A DNA stretch of 64,000 bases from Oxalicibacterium solurbis (GTDB taxonomy: Bacteria > Pseudomonadota > Gammaproteobacteria > Burkholderiales > Burkholderiaceae_D): NCBI RefSeq assembly GCF_014635845.1, contig NZ_BMDP01000001.1, positions 1,085,730-1,149,729 on the forward strand. Reading direction: 5' to 3'. A program made the translations under genes and the position numbers. The notes under the pieces are model-generated. The model was not told the origin of the DNA, made no database searches, and was given only the letters and a program-made list of their open reading frames with translations. Of the stretch, positions 44,609-56,478 are shown in pieces (position 1 is the first letter of the stretch; every line of letters starts with the position of its first letter).

Positions 44609-45393
44609 TCTGTATCGGTTTCCGGCTCTACGCCGCTCAGTTCGTCGGCGCGTTCCTGTGCCGAGCGCAAGTCCAGCGTGCCTTCGTAGATCGAACGGCC
44701 GCAGATCACGCCTTCGATGCCTTCGTCCTGCACCGCGCACAAGGCTTCGACGTCCTTCACGCTGTGCACGCCGCCAGAAGCAATGACCGGAATCGTCATG
44801 CTCTGCGCCAGCTTGACGGTCGCATCGATATTGACGCCGCCCATCATGCCGTCGCGGCCGATATCGGTATAGATGATGGCTTCGCAGCCGTAGTCCTCGA
44901 ATTTCTTCGCCAGATCGATCACTTCGTGGCCGGACAATTTGCTCCAGCCGTCGGTCGCCACCTTGCCGTCCTTCGCATCCAGGCCGACGATGATCTGGCC
45001 CGGAAACGCGCTGCACGCATCGTGCAGGAAACCCGGATTCTTGACCGCGGCGGTGCCGATGATGATGTAGGACAAGCCGTCATCCAGATAGCGCTCGATC
45101 GTATCGAGATCGCGAATGCCGCCGCCGAGCTGGACCGGAATCGGTTCCACGCCGTTGGCTTCCGCGTACTCGCGTACCGCCTGCAGGATGGATTTGACGG
45201 CCGGCTCGTTCTTCGGCTTGCCGGCGAAAGCGCCATTCAGGTCGACCAGATGCAGGCGGCGCGCGCCCTGGGCCAACCAGTGGCGAGCCATCTCGCCAGG
45301 GTCGTCGGAAAATACGGTGGCCTGATCCATATCGCCCTGTTTCAGGCGAACGCAATGACCGTCCTTGAGATCGATGGCAGGTATGAGCAGCAT
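44605..45393 (-). CDS. hisA: Phosphoribosyl-ProFAR isomerase
   Basis: 262-residue TIM barrel, homologue of HisF, starting [17 protein letters not shown] with the catalytic Asp. Fourth step. The start at 45393 is set by homology; the frame is open further upstream. Slightly long C-terminus ([11 protein letters not shown]). Confidence 0.95.
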   Translation of the reverse strand: MLLIPAIDLKDGHCVRLKQGDMDQATVFSDDPGEMARHWLAQGARRLHLVDLNGAFAGKPKNEPAVKSILQAVREYAEANGVEPIPVQLGGGIRDLDTIERYLDDGLSYIIIGTAAVKNPGFLHDACSAFPGQIIVGLDAKDGKVATDGWSKLSGHEVIDLAKKFEDYGCEAIIYTDIGRDGMMGGVNIDATVKLAQSMTIPVIASGGVHSVKDVEALCAVQDEGIEGVICGRSIYEGTLDLRSAQERADELSGVEPETDTE

Positions 45394-45439
45394 GGTTCTG
45401 TTCGAGGTGGTTGGATGGATGAAAGTCCGGCTTGGCGGA

Positions 45440-46078
45440 TTACGGATTCCAGTGAACGAAATTACGGTACAGCTGCAGCCCGGCCGAAGCACTCTTTTCC
45501 GGGTGGAACTGCGTCGCGAAGATATTATCGCGCGCGATCGCGCTGCAGAACATCTCGCCGTACGGCGTTTCGCCGGCAACATGTGCGCGCTGCTCCGGAA
45601 CTGCATAATAGCTGTGCACGAAATAGAAGTAACTATCGTCGGCAATGCCTTCCCACAGCGGATGCGGCATCGTCTGGCGCACGCGGTTCCAGCCCATCTG
45701 CGGCACCTTGAAACGCGAACCGTCTTCCTGCAAGCGGTCTTCCAGACGGAACTTCACGACCTTGCCGGGAAACAGCTTCAGCCCTTGCGTATCGCCTTCC
45801 TCGCTCCAGTCGAGCATCATCTGCTCGCCGACGCACACGCCGAACAACGGCTTGCTGCGCGCGACCTGCATCAATTCTTCCTGCAGTCCCGCGGCCTGCA
45901 TCGAACGCATGCAATCGGGGATGGCACCCTGCCCCGGCAGCACGACGCGGTCGGCCGCACGGATGTCGGCAACCTCGCCGGAAATGCGGACATCGGCTTC
46001 CGGCGCCGCCTGACGCAACGCCTGGGCCACCGAACGCAGGTTGCCCATGCCGTAATCCACTACCACGATCTTTTTCAT
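45440..46078 (-). CDS. hisH: Imidazole glycerol phosphate synthase, glutamine amidotransferase subunit
   Basis: 212 residues, class I amidotransferase with Cys nucleophile in [11 protein letters not shown], catalytic His-Glu in ATQFHPEKS. Supplies ammonia to HisF. Confidence 0.95.
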   Translation of the reverse strand: MKKIVVVDYGMGNLRSVAQALRQAAPEADVRISGEVADIRAADRVVLPGQGAIPDCMRSMQAAGLQEELMQVARSKPLFGVCVGEQMMLDWSEEGDTQGLKLFPGKVVKFRLEDRLQEDGSRFKVPQMGWNRVRQTMPHPLWEGIADDSYFYFVHSYYAVPEQRAHVAGETPYGEMFCSAIARDNIFATQFHPEKSASAGLQLYRNFVHWNP

Positions 46079-46135
46079 ACGGTGATTCTGACTTCAGCTA
46101 GCAACGCTTGATGCGGCATCGCGATATCTAGGAGT

Positions 46136-46732
46136 TTAGAGGCTGCCCTTGGTCGACGGAATCGTGCCGGCGGCGCGTGGGTCCAGCTCGATGGCCATGC
46201 GCAATGCGCGGCCGAACGCCTTGAACACGGTTTCGCACTGATGGTGCGCGTTGGCACCGCGCAGATTGTCGATATGCAGCGTGACCAGCGCGTGATTGAC
46301 GAAGCCGTGGAAGAATTCGCTGGTGAGATCCACGTCGAACGCGCCGATCATCGAGCGCGTGAACGGCACGTGGAATTCCAGCCCCGGACGACCGGAGAAA
46401 TCGATGACGACGCGCGACAGCGCCTCGTCCAGCGGCACATAGGCATGGCCGTAGCGGCGGATGCCTTTCTTGTCGCCCATCGCCTTGGCGAATGCCTGGC
46501 CCAGCGTGATGCCGACGTCTTCCACCGTGTGATGCGCATCGATGTGCAGATCGCCCTTCGCTTCGACATCCAGATCGATCAGGCCATGACGCGCGATCTG
46601 ATCCAGCATGTGATCGAGGAAAGGCACGCCGGTATTCAGCTTCTGCTTTCCTGTGCCGTCGAGATTGATCGCAACGCGGATTTGCGTCTCGTTGGTATTA
46701 CGCGTGATTTCTGCAGTGCGTGGCGTAGACAT
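46136..46732 (-). CDS. hisB: Imidazoleglycerol-phosphate dehydratase
   Basis: 198 residues, monofunctional bacterial form with the manganese motifs [23 protein letters not shown] and the second repeat [29 protein letters not shown]. It lacks the phosphatase domain of the enterobacterial fusion. Confidence 0.95.
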   Translation of the reverse strand: MSTPRTAEITRNTNETQIRVAINLDGTGKQKLNTGVPFLDHMLDQIARHGLIDLDVEAKGDLHIDAHHTVEDVGITLGQAFAKAMGDKKGIRRYGHAYVPLDEALSRVVIDFSGRPGLEFHVPFTRSMIGAFDVDLTSEFFHGFVNHALVTLHIDNLRGANAHHQCETVFKAFGRALRMAIELDPRAAGTIPSTKGSL

Positions 46733-46874
46733 GTTCGAGTGACAACGATAGTGACGATACGGCCGGTTGGCGACGCATCAAGGCCCGTTAGTTCGTGTTA
46801 ATTCGACTAAACAGGCAAATTACAGCAATACAGGCATTTTACCCATATTTTCAGCAAGCACTTTGCATTCCTGC

Positions 46875-47690
46875 TCACGATGCGGACGATGCACGCAGCT
46901 TTTCTTGCTGTTCGATGCCGGAAACCGCCGTTTCGGCATCCAATGCATCCAGTCTGCTCCGGATCAGTGCGCAATAGTCTGGGTTCAGCTCGAAGCCGGT
47001 GAAATCCCGCCCACACGCCCGCGCGGCGACCGCCGTCGTGCCGCTGCCCATGAACGGATCGAGCACGACGCCGCCCGGCGGGCACGAAGCCTTGATCATG
47101 CGAGTGACGATCTCCAGCGGCTTCTGCGTCGGATGGTCGGCGCGCTCGCGGTGCTCGCGATGCAGGCGCGACACGCTCCAGACATCCTTCGGGTTATAGC
47201 CGATTTCCAGCCACTTGGCGCCGACGAAGATCGAACGCGAACGCGCCTTCTTGGTTTCCGCGTCGTATGGAATGCGCACCGCGTCCAGGTCGAAGTAATA
47301 ATCGCGCGCGTTGGCGAAGAAACCGATCGTGTCGTGCACCGACGAAAAGCGCCGCGTGCTGCCGCCCATCGACGGCACGCGGCGATCCCAGACGATTTCA
47401 TTGATCATCGTCATCCGTTTTTTCAGCATGACGAAGATTTCCGGCGAATAGCGCCAGGTCAGGAAGATGTAGAGGCTGCCATTCGACTTCAGCTTGGGCA
47501 GCGCGGCGTCTATCCACTGCTGCATCCATTGCAGATAGGCATCAGCATCGAGCTTGTCGGAATCGTTGCCGTAATCCTTGCCGAGGCCGTACGGCGGATC
47601 GGCGATGATCAGATCGACGGACGCATCCGGAATGCGCGCCATGCCGGCCAGCGCATCTTCGCAGAATACGCGGTTGCGCCAGTCGCTCAT
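46875..47690 (-). CDS. Orphan DNA methyltransferase, beta class
   Basis: 271 residues. Motif IV DPPY (31-34) precedes motif I DPFMGSGTT (211-219), with HPTQKP (186-191): the beta-class order of N6-adenine or N4-cytosine methylases, with DPPY favouring adenine. Similar in size and motif order to E. coli YhdJ. No restriction endonuclease is near. It starts 16 bases after hisD on the same strand and precedes hisB, so it should share the his transcript; hisC, often found here, is absent. Target sequence unknown. Confidence 0.9.
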   Translation of the reverse strand: MSDWRNRVFCEDALAGMARIPDASVDLIIADPPYGLGKDYGNDSDKLDADAYLQWMQQWIDAALPKLKSNGSLYIFLTWRYSPEIFVMLKKRMTMINEIVWDRRVPSMGGSTRRFSSVHDTIGFFANARDYYFDLDAVRIPYDAETKKARSRSIFVGAKWLEIGYNPKDVWSVSRLHREHRERADHPTQKPLEIVTRMIKASCPPGGVVLDPFMGSGTTAVAARACGRDFTGFELNPDYCALIRSRLDALDAETAVSGIEQQEKLRASSAS

Positions 47691-47706
47691 CGCCGCGCTC
47701 GCACCA

Positions 47707-49044
47707 TCACTTCAGCCCGGGTTTCAGTCCGGGGTTCAACCGGTATTCGGCCGAGCGCGCATGCGCCTGCAGGCCTTCGCCGTAGGCCAGCTCGGCAGCG
47801 ACCTTGCCCAGCGTCTGTGCGCCGCCTTCGCTGACCATCAGGATGCTGGAACGCTTCTGGAAGTCGTAAACGCCTAACGGTGACGAAAAACGCGCGGTAC
47901 GCGACGTCGGTAGCACATGGTTAGGACCGGCGCAGTAGTCGCCCAGCGATTCGGACGAGAAGCGGCCAAGGAACATCGCACCGGCGTGGCGAATTTTGTC
48001 CGCCCACTGCTGCGGATTTTCCGCCGAGATTTCCAGATGCTCGGCAGCGATCAGGTTGGCGATCTCGCAGGCCTCGTTCATGTCACGCACCTTGACCAGC
48101 GCGCCGCGGTTCGTCAGCGACGTCGCGATCGTGTCCTTGCGCGGCATCGCTTCCAGCTGGCGATTGACGCTTTCCGCAACCTTGTCGAGGTAAGCCGCGT
48201 CGGGGCAGACCAGGATCGACTGCGCCAGTTCGTCGTGCTCGGCCTGCGAAAACAGGTCCATCGCGATCCAGTCCGGATCAGTGGTGCCGTCGCAGACGAC
48301 GAGGATTTCCGACGGGCCGGCGATCATGTCGATGCCGACAGTGCCGAATACGCGGCGCTTGGCTGCCGCAACATACGCATTACCCGGGCCGACGATCTTG
48401 TCGACCTGCGGAATCGTCGCCGTGCCGTAGGCCAGCGCACCGACCGCCTGCGCGCCACCAATCGTGAACACGCGATCGACGCCGGACATCGCGGCGGCTG
48501 CCAGCACCAGTTCGTTCTTCACGCCGTTCGGCGTAGGCACCACCATGATCACTTCCGGCACGCCGGCGACCTTGGCCGGAATCGCATTCATCAACACCGA
48601 CGAAGGGTACGCTGCCTTGCCGCCCGGCACGTAGAGGCCGACACGATCCAGCGGCGTCACCTTCTGGCCGAGCACGGTGCCGTCGGCTTCCGTATAGATG
48701 AAACCGTTGGAGCCGATCTCGTTCTTCTGGCGCTCGTGATAGGCGCGCACGCGATCGGCCGCCGTCTGTAATGCCGCGCGGCGTACCGGCGGCAGGCTGT
48801 CGAGCGCCGCCTGCAATTCATCGCGGCCGATTTCCAGTGCGGCGACCGATGCACCATCTACGTGATCAAACTGCTTCGTGTATTCGAGCACGGCAGCATC
48901 GCCGCGCTGCTTCACGTCTTCCAAAATGCGTAGTACGGCACGGTCGATCGCTTCGTCCTCGCTAGCTTCGAATGCCAGCACGGCAGCCAGTTGCGCCTTG
49001 AAGTCGGCATCGGTGGAATCGAGTTTGCGAATGTTGATGGCCAT
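47707..49044 (-). CDS. hisD: Histidinol dehydrogenase
   Basis: 445 residues. Catalyses the last two oxidations to histidine. Features include [31 protein letters not shown] nucleotide loop, the zinc-site region ([11 protein letters not shown]) and the C-terminal YDFQKRSSI. Family-normal length. Confidence 0.95.
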   Translation of the reverse strand: MAINIRKLDSTDADFKAQLAAVLAFEASEDEAIDRAVLRILEDVKQRGDAAVLEYTKQFDHVDGASVAALEIGRDELQAALDSLPPVRRAALQTAADRVRAYHERQKNEIGSNGFIYTEADGTVLGQKVTPLDRVGLYVPGGKAAYPSSVLMNAIPAKVAGVPEVIMVVPTPNGVKNELVLAAAAMSGVDRVFTIGGAQAVGALAYGTATIPQVDKIVGPGNAYVAAAKRRVFGTVGIDMIAGPSEILVVCDGTTDPDWIAMDLFSQAEHDELAQSILVCPDAAYLDKVAESVNRQLEAMPRKDTIATSLTNRGALVKVRDMNEACEIANLIAAEHLEISAENPQQWADKIRHAGAMFLGRFSSESLGDYCAGPNHVLPTSRTARFSSPLGVYDFQKRSSILMVSEGGAQTLGKVAAELAYGEGLQAHARSAEYRLNPGLKPGLK

Positions 49045-49092
49045 GATGTTCTCTGTGTGCGATGTTCTATCGTTTTGTGCGCTATATACGTT

Positions 49093-51041
<1,949 letters not shown>

Positions 51042-51078
51042 TTATCGATTCGCGTATCAATTCGTCTTGTGCCGCTTA

Positions 51079-51128
51079 TTGCTGAATCTTTTGCTGAATT
51101 TGTTGCTGAAATCTTATTGCTGAAACTC
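51079..51128. repeat. Short tandem repeat across the ibaG stop codon
   Basis: Four copies of TTGCTGAA at 51079, 51091, 51103 and 51117, spaced 12, 12 and 14 bases. In the ibaG sense this is TTCAGCAA, so the last copy encodes the C-terminal Phe-Gln-Gln and the other three lie after the stop. Probably slippage-generated. Confidence 0.7.
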
Positions 51129-51350
51129 TTCGGGAGTCAGCGTCTTCATCGACAGCGCATGGATTTCCTCGCGCATGCGATCGCCGAGCGCCGCATAGAC
51201 GAGTTGATGACGCTGAATCAGACGCTTGCCGGCAAACGCATTCGACACGATCACTGCTTCGAAATGCGCACCGTCGCCGCTCACTTCAAGATGCGTGCAA
51301 TCGAGGCCTGCGGCTATGTAGCTTTTTACCAGTTCGGGGGTGGGCATCAT
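51114..51350 (-). CDS. ibaG: BolA-family protein, IbaG/YrbA type
   Basis: 78 residues. BolA fold with the segment LEVSGDGAHFEAVIVSNAFAGKRLIQRHQLVYAALGDRM. IbaG proteins act with monothiol glutaredoxins in iron-sulfur trafficking and acid stress. Position next to murA and downstream of Mla genes is as in E. coli (mla-ibaG-murA). Confidence 0.92.
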   Translation of the reverse strand: MMPTPELVKSYIAAGLDCTHLEVSGDGAHFEAVIVSNAFAGKRLIQRHQLVYAALGDRMREEIHALSMKTLTPEEFQQ

Positions 51351-51386
51351 GATGTTGCCTTTATCTTTCTGAATAAGGGTGAATGA

Positions 51387-52142
51387 TCAGTGGCGCAGCT
51401 TGTAGCCGCTCTTCAGCAACGATGTGGCAAATGCCACCAGCAGCGCCAGAAAACAGGCAACCGCCGCGCAACTCGACAGCGGATTGACGTCCGACTGGCC
51501 GAAGAAACCGTAGCGAAAACCATCGATCATGTAAAAGAACGGATTCAGGTGCGACACCGTCTGCCAGAACGGCGGCAGCGAATGCACCGAATAGAATACG
51601 CCCGACAGGAAAGTCGCCGGCATGATCAGGAAATTCTGGAATGCCGCCAGCTGGTCGAACTTGTCGGCCCAAATGCCCGCGATCAATCCCATCGTGCCGA
51701 GAATGGCTGCGCCCAGTACGGCGAAAATCACGATCCACCACGGCGCGACGAACGACATATCGGCAAACCATGCGGTGACGATGAAGACGCCGCTACCCAC
51801 CACCAGACCGCGCACGACGGCCGCCAGCACATACGCGCCGAACAGTTCCCAGTGCGACAGCGGCGGCAACAGCACGAACACCAGATTGCCGGTGATCTTC
51901 GACTGGATCAGCGAGGATGAGGAATTGGCAAACGCATTCTGCAGCACGCTCATCATCACCAGGCCGGGAACGAGAAAGGCCGTGTACTTGACGCCTGCAT
52001 ACACTTCCACATGGTTCTCCAGCACATGGCCGAAAACCAGCAGGTACAGCACGGCAGTCAGGATCGGTGCACCGACGGTCTGCATCGCCACTTTCCAGAA
52101 GCGCAGCATCTCCTTGTAGAACAATGTCTGGAAGCCGATCAT
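51387..52142 (-). CDS. ABC-2 type transporter permease
   Basis: 251 residues with six membrane helices, of the NodJ/DrrB type (FLVPGLVMMSVLQNAFANSSSSLIQSKITGNLVF; PATFLSGVFYSVHSLPPFWQ). The ATG overlaps the upstream ATPase stop by four bases, forming a two-gene exporter. Its position between mlaB and ibaG is conserved in betaproteobacteria; substrate unknown. Confidence 0.9.
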   Translation of the reverse strand: MIGFQTLFYKEMLRFWKVAMQTVGAPILTAVLYLLVFGHVLENHVEVYAGVKYTAFLVPGLVMMSVLQNAFANSSSSLIQSKITGNLVFVLLPPLSHWELFGAYVLAAVVRGLVVGSGVFIVTAWFADMSFVAPWWIVIFAVLGAAILGTMGLIAGIWADKFDQLAAFQNFLIMPATFLSGVFYSVHSLPPFWQTVSHLNPFFYMIDGFRYGFFGQSDVNPLSSCAAVACFLALLVAFATSLLKSGYKLRH

Positions 52143-53050
52143 TTCTCGCCCTCCATGATCTGGATGAAGACGTCCTCCAGATCAGCCTGCTGCAGCTGCA
52201 TGTCCTCAATGACGGCACCGCTCTGGCGCAGCTTCGCCAGAATCGGTTCGACATCCGTGTATTCGTTGACGCGCAGCGTGTACTTGTCACCGCCGATCAA
52301 TTCTTCCGGATGCGATACCAGCGGTTTCAGTTCGTCCGGCAGCGCGCCCGATGCCAGCTTGACGACGAGTTGCGAGCCGGAGATGCGACGTATCAGCGCC
52401 GCCGTCTCGTCCAGCGCGACAACACGCCCGCCCTTCAGCATCGCGACGCGATTGCACAGCGCTTGCGCTTCTTCCAGATAGTGCGTGGTCAGCACGATCG
52501 TATGTCCTTCGCGATTAAGGCGCGAGATGAATTTCCACAAGGTCTGCCGCAGTTCCACATCGACGCCGGCAGTCGGTTCGTCCAGCACGATGACCGGCGG
52601 CTTGTGCACCAGCGCCTGTGCCACCAGTACGCGACGCTTCATGCCGCCCGACAGCGCACGCATGTTGGCGTCGGCCTTGTTCGTCAGGTCGAGGTTGTGC
52701 ATCACTTCGTCGATCCACGCGTCGTTGTTCTTCAGGCCGAAATAGCCGGACTGGAGGCGCAGCGTCTCGCGCACCGTGAAGAAGGGATCGAATACCAGTT
52801 CCTGCGGCACGACACCGAGCCGCATGCGCGCCTGGCGATAGTCGGTAACGACATCGTGGCCATGCACCTGCACGCTGCCGGCATCGGCACGATTCAGGCC
52901 GGCGATGATGGAAATCAGCGTCGTCTTGCCGGCACCGTTCGGACCGAGCAGGCCGTAGAACTCGCCTTCCTCGATGGTGAGCGACACGCCGTCCAGCGCC
53001 TTCAGCGCACGGTAGCTTTTTTCAACGTTATTGATCTGTATTGCAGCCAT
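52139..53050 (-). CDS. ABC transporter ATPase (partner of ABC-2 permease)
   Basis: 303 residues: Walker A GPNGAGKTT, signature LSGGMKRRVLVAQAL, Walker B VIVLDEPTAGVD, and a C-terminal extension typical of DrrA/NodI-like exporters. Pairs with the permease downstream. A candidate promoter precedes it, so it may be expressed apart from mla. Confidence 0.92.
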   Translation of the reverse strand: MAAIQINNVEKSYRALKALDGVSLTIEEGEFYGLLGPNGAGKTTLISIIAGLNRADAGSVQVHGHDVVTDYRQARMRLGVVPQELVFDPFFTVRETLRLQSGYFGLKNNDAWIDEVMHNLDLTNKADANMRALSGGMKRRVLVAQALVHKPPVIVLDEPTAGVDVELRQTLWKFISRLNREGHTIVLTTHYLEEAQALCNRVAMLKGGRVVALDETAALIRRISGSQLVVKLASGALPDELKPLVSHPEELIGGDKYTLRVNEYTDVEPILAKLRQSGAVIEDMQLQQADLEDVFIQIMEGEK

Positions 53051-53106
53051 GACGGCAATGGAACTTTATGCAAGGGCAAAATGCCGGTGGAACAGCGAAA
53101 CCCTTG

Positions 53107-53135
53107 ATTATATTGGATTTCCCCGCCGTTCTTCA
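53107..53135 (-). promoter_or_regulatory. Candidate internal promoter for the ABC pair
   Basis: A perfect TATAAT on the minus strand (53112-53107) with a poor TGAAGA 17 bases upstream (53135-53130). A GC-rich hairpin (ccccgccgttc ... gaacgggg, 53121-53143) overlaps its upstream side and could attenuate reading from mlaB. Confidence 0.4.
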
Positions 53136-53169
53136 GAACGGGGAGACAAAGCGCCCGACAGGGATCGGA

Positions 53170-53457
53170 TCAATGATGGTGCGGAGAGCTGTGATGTCGC
53201 TCGAGGCCGAGCAATTCGGCCACGTCATACAGCGTGATCAGGCTGCGGAAGTTTTCCGGCAGATTGTGGAATGCCAGCTGCAGACCGCGCGCCCTGGCAG
53301 CGCGCTGCCAGGCCAGTGCAACGGAAACGGCAGAGGAATCGACTGCCGTCACACCGGAAAAATCGATGTCCTTCTGACCGCTGGCGATGGCCTGCAGGCC
53401 CGCCTGCATGGCAGGCCTGGCGGTATCGAAGGTCAGCGATGGTCCCGGCTGATACAT
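53170..53457 (-). CDS. mlaB: MlaB STAS-domain protein
   Basis: 95 residues. STAS core with DFSGVTAVDSSAVSVALAW, the conserved Ser region contacting the MlaF ATPase. The C-terminus is His-rich (RHHSSPHHH), which is unusual and might bind metal. Confidence 0.88.
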   Translation of the reverse strand: MYQPGPSLTFDTARPAMQAGLQAIASGQKDIDFSGVTAVDSSAVSVALAWQRAARARGLQLAFHNLPENFRSLITLYDVAELLGLERHHSSPHHH

Positions 53458-53489
53458 GTTGTCGTTCTTTCTATCGCGTCACGCGCGCG

Positions 53490-54140
53490 TTATTGCGCGG
53501 CAGGCACCGATGCCTTACCGGTCTTGGCCATGTTGCCGGCCAATTTCTGGTTGCGTTCGGACAGCGTCTTGATCAGGCCGTCGATACCGTTCTTGCCGAT
53601 TTCGGATGCAAAGCTGCCTTTGTAGCTCTGGATCAGCCATGCACCGAGAATGTTCACATCATAGATTTTCCAGCCAGTCGGCGTTTTTTCCAGACGATAG
53701 CTGAGCTGGATCGGCTCGGCGCTCTTCTGCACGACTTGCGTATTGACGATCACTTCGGTGTCGGCCGGATCGGCGCGCAGCGGCTTGTATTCCAGTTTCT
53801 GGTCGCGGATCTGCGAAATCGCGCCCGAGTATGTGTACATCAGCAGATCGCGGAATTCGCTGGTCAGTTTCGCCTGCTGTTCCGGCGTCGCACTGCGCCA
53901 GTAACGGCCAGTCGCCAGAGCGGTCATGCGCTGAAAATCGACGTGCGGCAGGATCTTTTCGTTGACGACCTGCTGGATGCGTTGCGCGTTGCCGCTCTGG
54001 ATCTGCTTGTCGGACTTGGCCGTCGCCATGACGTCCTCGCTGATGCGCTTGACCAATACATCCGGCGCTTCCTGCGCGAAGGCGGAGCCGCCGAACGATA
54101 GGAAGGCAAAAGTGAGCAACAGTTTTTTCAACGAATTCAT
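53490..54140 (-). CDS. mlaC: MlaC periplasmic phospholipid-binding protein
   Basis: 216 residues with signal peptide (KKLLLTFAFLSFGGSAFA). Matches the Ttg2D/MlaC family (ILPHVDFQRMTALATGRYW; GAWLIQSYKGSFASEI). Shuttles phospholipids between MlaA at the outer membrane and MlaD at the inner. ATG 54140 preceded by GGAGAATC. About 210 bases without features separate it from mlaA. Confidence 0.93.
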   Translation of the reverse strand: MNSLKKLLLTFAFLSFGGSAFAQEAPDVLVKRISEDVMATAKSDKQIQSGNAQRIQQVVNEKILPHVDFQRMTALATGRYWRSATPEQQAKLTSEFRDLLMYTYSGAISQIRDQKLEYKPLRADPADTEVIVNTQVVQKSAEPIQLSYRLEKTPTGWKIYDVNILGAWLIQSYKGSFASEIGKNGIDGLIKTLSERNQKLAGNMAKTGKASVPAAQ

Positions 54141-54350
54141 GATTCTCCGATCCATGGATGATTACGTATGTTCGGGGGCGCGACGTTCGCGCTTTCAGCA
54201 GATGCCGGATGCGCGCAGGTGTCACGATTTTCAAGCAGTGCCGGCAAGCGATCTCAAGTCACGCTGTTCCTGCACTTCGACCGCGGCGGACAATCCTGGT
54301 TCAACGCGGCGCGCCACGTTATGGCACGGACACGTCGATCCGCAGGGATA

Positions 54351-55088
54351 TCAGGGTTGAATCGCGGCGTCGCCGGCCGGCTTCGTATCTTGCGGCAGCG
54401 CACCGTCATGCACCAGGCTTTCGCGGCGCTGCAGGTAGGCATCACGCACGAAGGTGTAGCGATCCAGCGCCACGTCTTCCAGCAGGTTGGTCGCATTGAG
54501 CGCTTGCGAACGCTGGTCGACGGCACGAATCACGTAACCGGTGTTGCGCACGCTGACAGGATCCACATAGACCCACGGATCGCCGTAGATATCGGCCGGC
54601 AACGCTGCCGTGTCACGCAACGTCGATGGACCGAGCAGCGGCAGGACCACGTACGGACCGGAAGCCATGCCCCACTTGCCCAGCGTCTGGCCGAAATCTT
54701 CCTTGTGCTTCTGGATGCCGGCTTCCGACGCGATATCCAGCACGCCGCCGAAACCGAAGGTCGTGTTGACGGCTACACGCATGAAATCGTTCAGGCCATT
54801 CTCGACCTTCCCTTGCAGGAAATTGTTGATCATCGTCCAGACGTCGCCGATGTTGCCGAAGAAATTGCTGACGCCGGTCTGCACGAATGACGGCGTCACA
54901 TCCTGATACGCGGTGGCAACCGGCTTCAGCACGGCGCGGTCGACGCCATCGTTGAACGAAAACATCGCGCGGTTGTAGCCTTCGAGCGGATCGTTATTGC
55001 CTTCGCCGTCGGCCTGCGGATTCGTGCTGGCACAACCGCCGAGCAGCAGCGCAGACGCGAACAAGACGGTTTTTGCTACGTTTTTCAT
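54351..55088 (-). CDS. mlaA: MlaA (VacJ) outer-membrane lipoprotein
   Basis: 245 residues. Lipobox LLGGC at residues 15-19, then the VacJ signature DPLEGYNRAMFSFND and GPYVVLPLLGPSTLRD. Removes mislocalised phospholipids from the outer leaflet. Encoded in the mla operon here, unlike E. coli where mlaA is separate. Overlaps the mlaD stop by four bases. Confidence 0.94.
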   Translation of the reverse strand: MKNVAKTVLFASALLLGGCASTNPQADGEGNNDPLEGYNRAMFSFNDGVDRAVLKPVATAYQDVTPSFVQTGVSNFFGNIGDVWTMINNFLQGKVENGLNDFMRVAVNTTFGFGGVLDIASEAGIQKHKEDFGQTLGKWGMASGPYVVLPLLGPSTLRDTAALPADIYGDPWVYVDPVSVRNTGYVIRAVDQRSQALNATNLLEDVALDRYTFVRDAYLQRRESLVHDGALPQDTKPAGDAAIQP

Positions 55089-55558
55089 TTTTGGTCTTCC
55101 TTCCCTTCGGTCGCCTTGCTGAAGAGGAACTGACTGATCAGGTTCTCCAGCACCATCGCCGATTGTGTCATGGTAATTCTGTCACCTGCGGCAAGATTTG
55201 CTATATCGCCACCGGCTTCAAGTCCAATATATTGCTCACCCAAAAGTCCCGACGTCAGAATCTTTGCCGACGTATCCTTCGGAAATTTGTATTGGTCTTC
55301 GATGTCCAGCATCACCGTCGCCTGAAACGTCTTGTCGTCGAACGAGATGCTGCCCACGCGTCCGACCACCACGCCGGCACTCTTCACCGGCGCACGCGGC
55401 TTCAGGCCTCCGATGTTGTCGAAACGCGTAACGACCGGATAGGTCTGCGCAAACGACAGCGAACTCATGTTGCCCGCCTTCAGCGCCAGAAACAGCAGCG
55501 CCGCAGCACCCAGCAACACAAACAGGCCAACCCACAAGTCTAATGATTTTCGTTGCAT
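55085..55558 (-). CDS. mlaD: MlaD, MCE-domain phospholipid transporter subunit
   Basis: 157 residues: one membrane anchor (DLWVGLFVLLGAAALLFLAL) and a single MCE domain (FDNIGGLKPRAPVKSAGVVVGRV ... SGLLGEQYIGLEAGG). Forms a hexameric ring on MlaFEB. ATG 55558 set by homology and gaggtatctgttt before it. Confidence 0.94.
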   Translation of the reverse strand: MQRKSLDLWVGLFVLLGAAALLFLALKAGNMSSLSFAQTYPVVTRFDNIGGLKPRAPVKSAGVVVGRVGSISFDDKTFQATVMLDIEDQYKFPKDTSAKILTSGLLGEQYIGLEAGGDIANLAAGDRITMTQSAMVLENLISQFLFSKATEGKEDQK

Positions 55559-55695
55559 AAACAGATACCTCAAATATGGGGGAAGCATCGCATGGCAGGT
55601 GGCACCCCGACCGCAGAACGCCTTCGAGGGGCGCACATTTTAATCGAAAAGCCTATCCGCCGTTTTTCGACTTTCTTCCGCCTCTTTCTTCCGTA

Positions 55696-56478
55696 TTAAT
55701 TGCTGAACATCAATGCCGTCAGCAGGAAATCCAGTCCCAGCACCGCCAGCGATGCGATCACGACCGTGCGCGTGGTCGCGCGTGCCACGCCTTCCGGCGT
55801 CGGTTGCGCTTCGTAACCCTGGTACAACGCGACGAAGGTGACGGCGAAACCGAACACGATGCTCTTGATGACGCCATTCGCGATGTCATTCCACAGATCG
55901 ACGCCCGCCTGCATCTGCGACCAAAACGCACCTTCGTCAACACCGATCAGCTGCACACCGACGATATAACCACCCAGCACACCGACCGCGCTGAAAATCG
56001 CCGCCAGGATCGGCATCGCGATCACGCCAGCCCAGAAACGCGGCGCCAGCACGCGCTGCAACGGATTGACCGCCATCATTTCCATCGCCGACAACTGCTC
56101 GCCCGCCTTCATCAGGCCGATCTCCGCCGTCAGCGACGTGCCGGCGCGTCCGGCGAACAGCAACGCAGTCACGACCGGCCCCAGCTCGCGCGTCAGCGAC
56201 AAGGCCACCAGCAGTCCCAGCGCCTGCTCGGAGCCGTACTTGTTCAATGTGTAATAGCCTTGCAGGCCCAGCACAAAACCGACGAACAGACCGGACACCG
56301 CGATCAGCACCAGCGAATAGTTGCCGATGAAATGTATCTGACTGGTCACCAGCCGCGGCCGGCGCAGCAAACTGCCCGACGCACCAATGACGCCGAAGAA
56401 GGTGCGCGTGCCGAAACCGACGCTTTCGACCGTCTCGCGCACGGTACGACCGATCAATGACAGGAAGGCTGCAATCAT
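55696..56478 (-). CDS. mlaE: MlaE permease
   Basis: 260 residues, five to six helices, with the conserved GPVVTALLFAGRAGTSLTAEIGLMKAGEQ EQ loop of MlaE/YrbE proteins. Inner-membrane core of the phospholipid transporter. ATGA overlap with mlaF. Confidence 0.94.
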   Translation of the reverse strand: MIAAFLSLIGRTVRETVESVGFGTRTFFGVIGASGSLLRRPRLVTSQIHFIGNYSLVLIAVSGLFVGFVLGLQGYYTLNKYGSEQALGLLVALSLTRELGPVVTALLFAGRAGTSLTAEIGLMKAGEQLSAMEMMAVNPLQRVLAPRFWAGVIAMPILAAIFSAVGVLGGYIVGVQLIGVDEGAFWSQMQAGVDLWNDIANGVIKSIVFGFAVTFVALYQGYEAQPTPEGVARATTRTVVIASLAVLGLDFLLTALMFSN

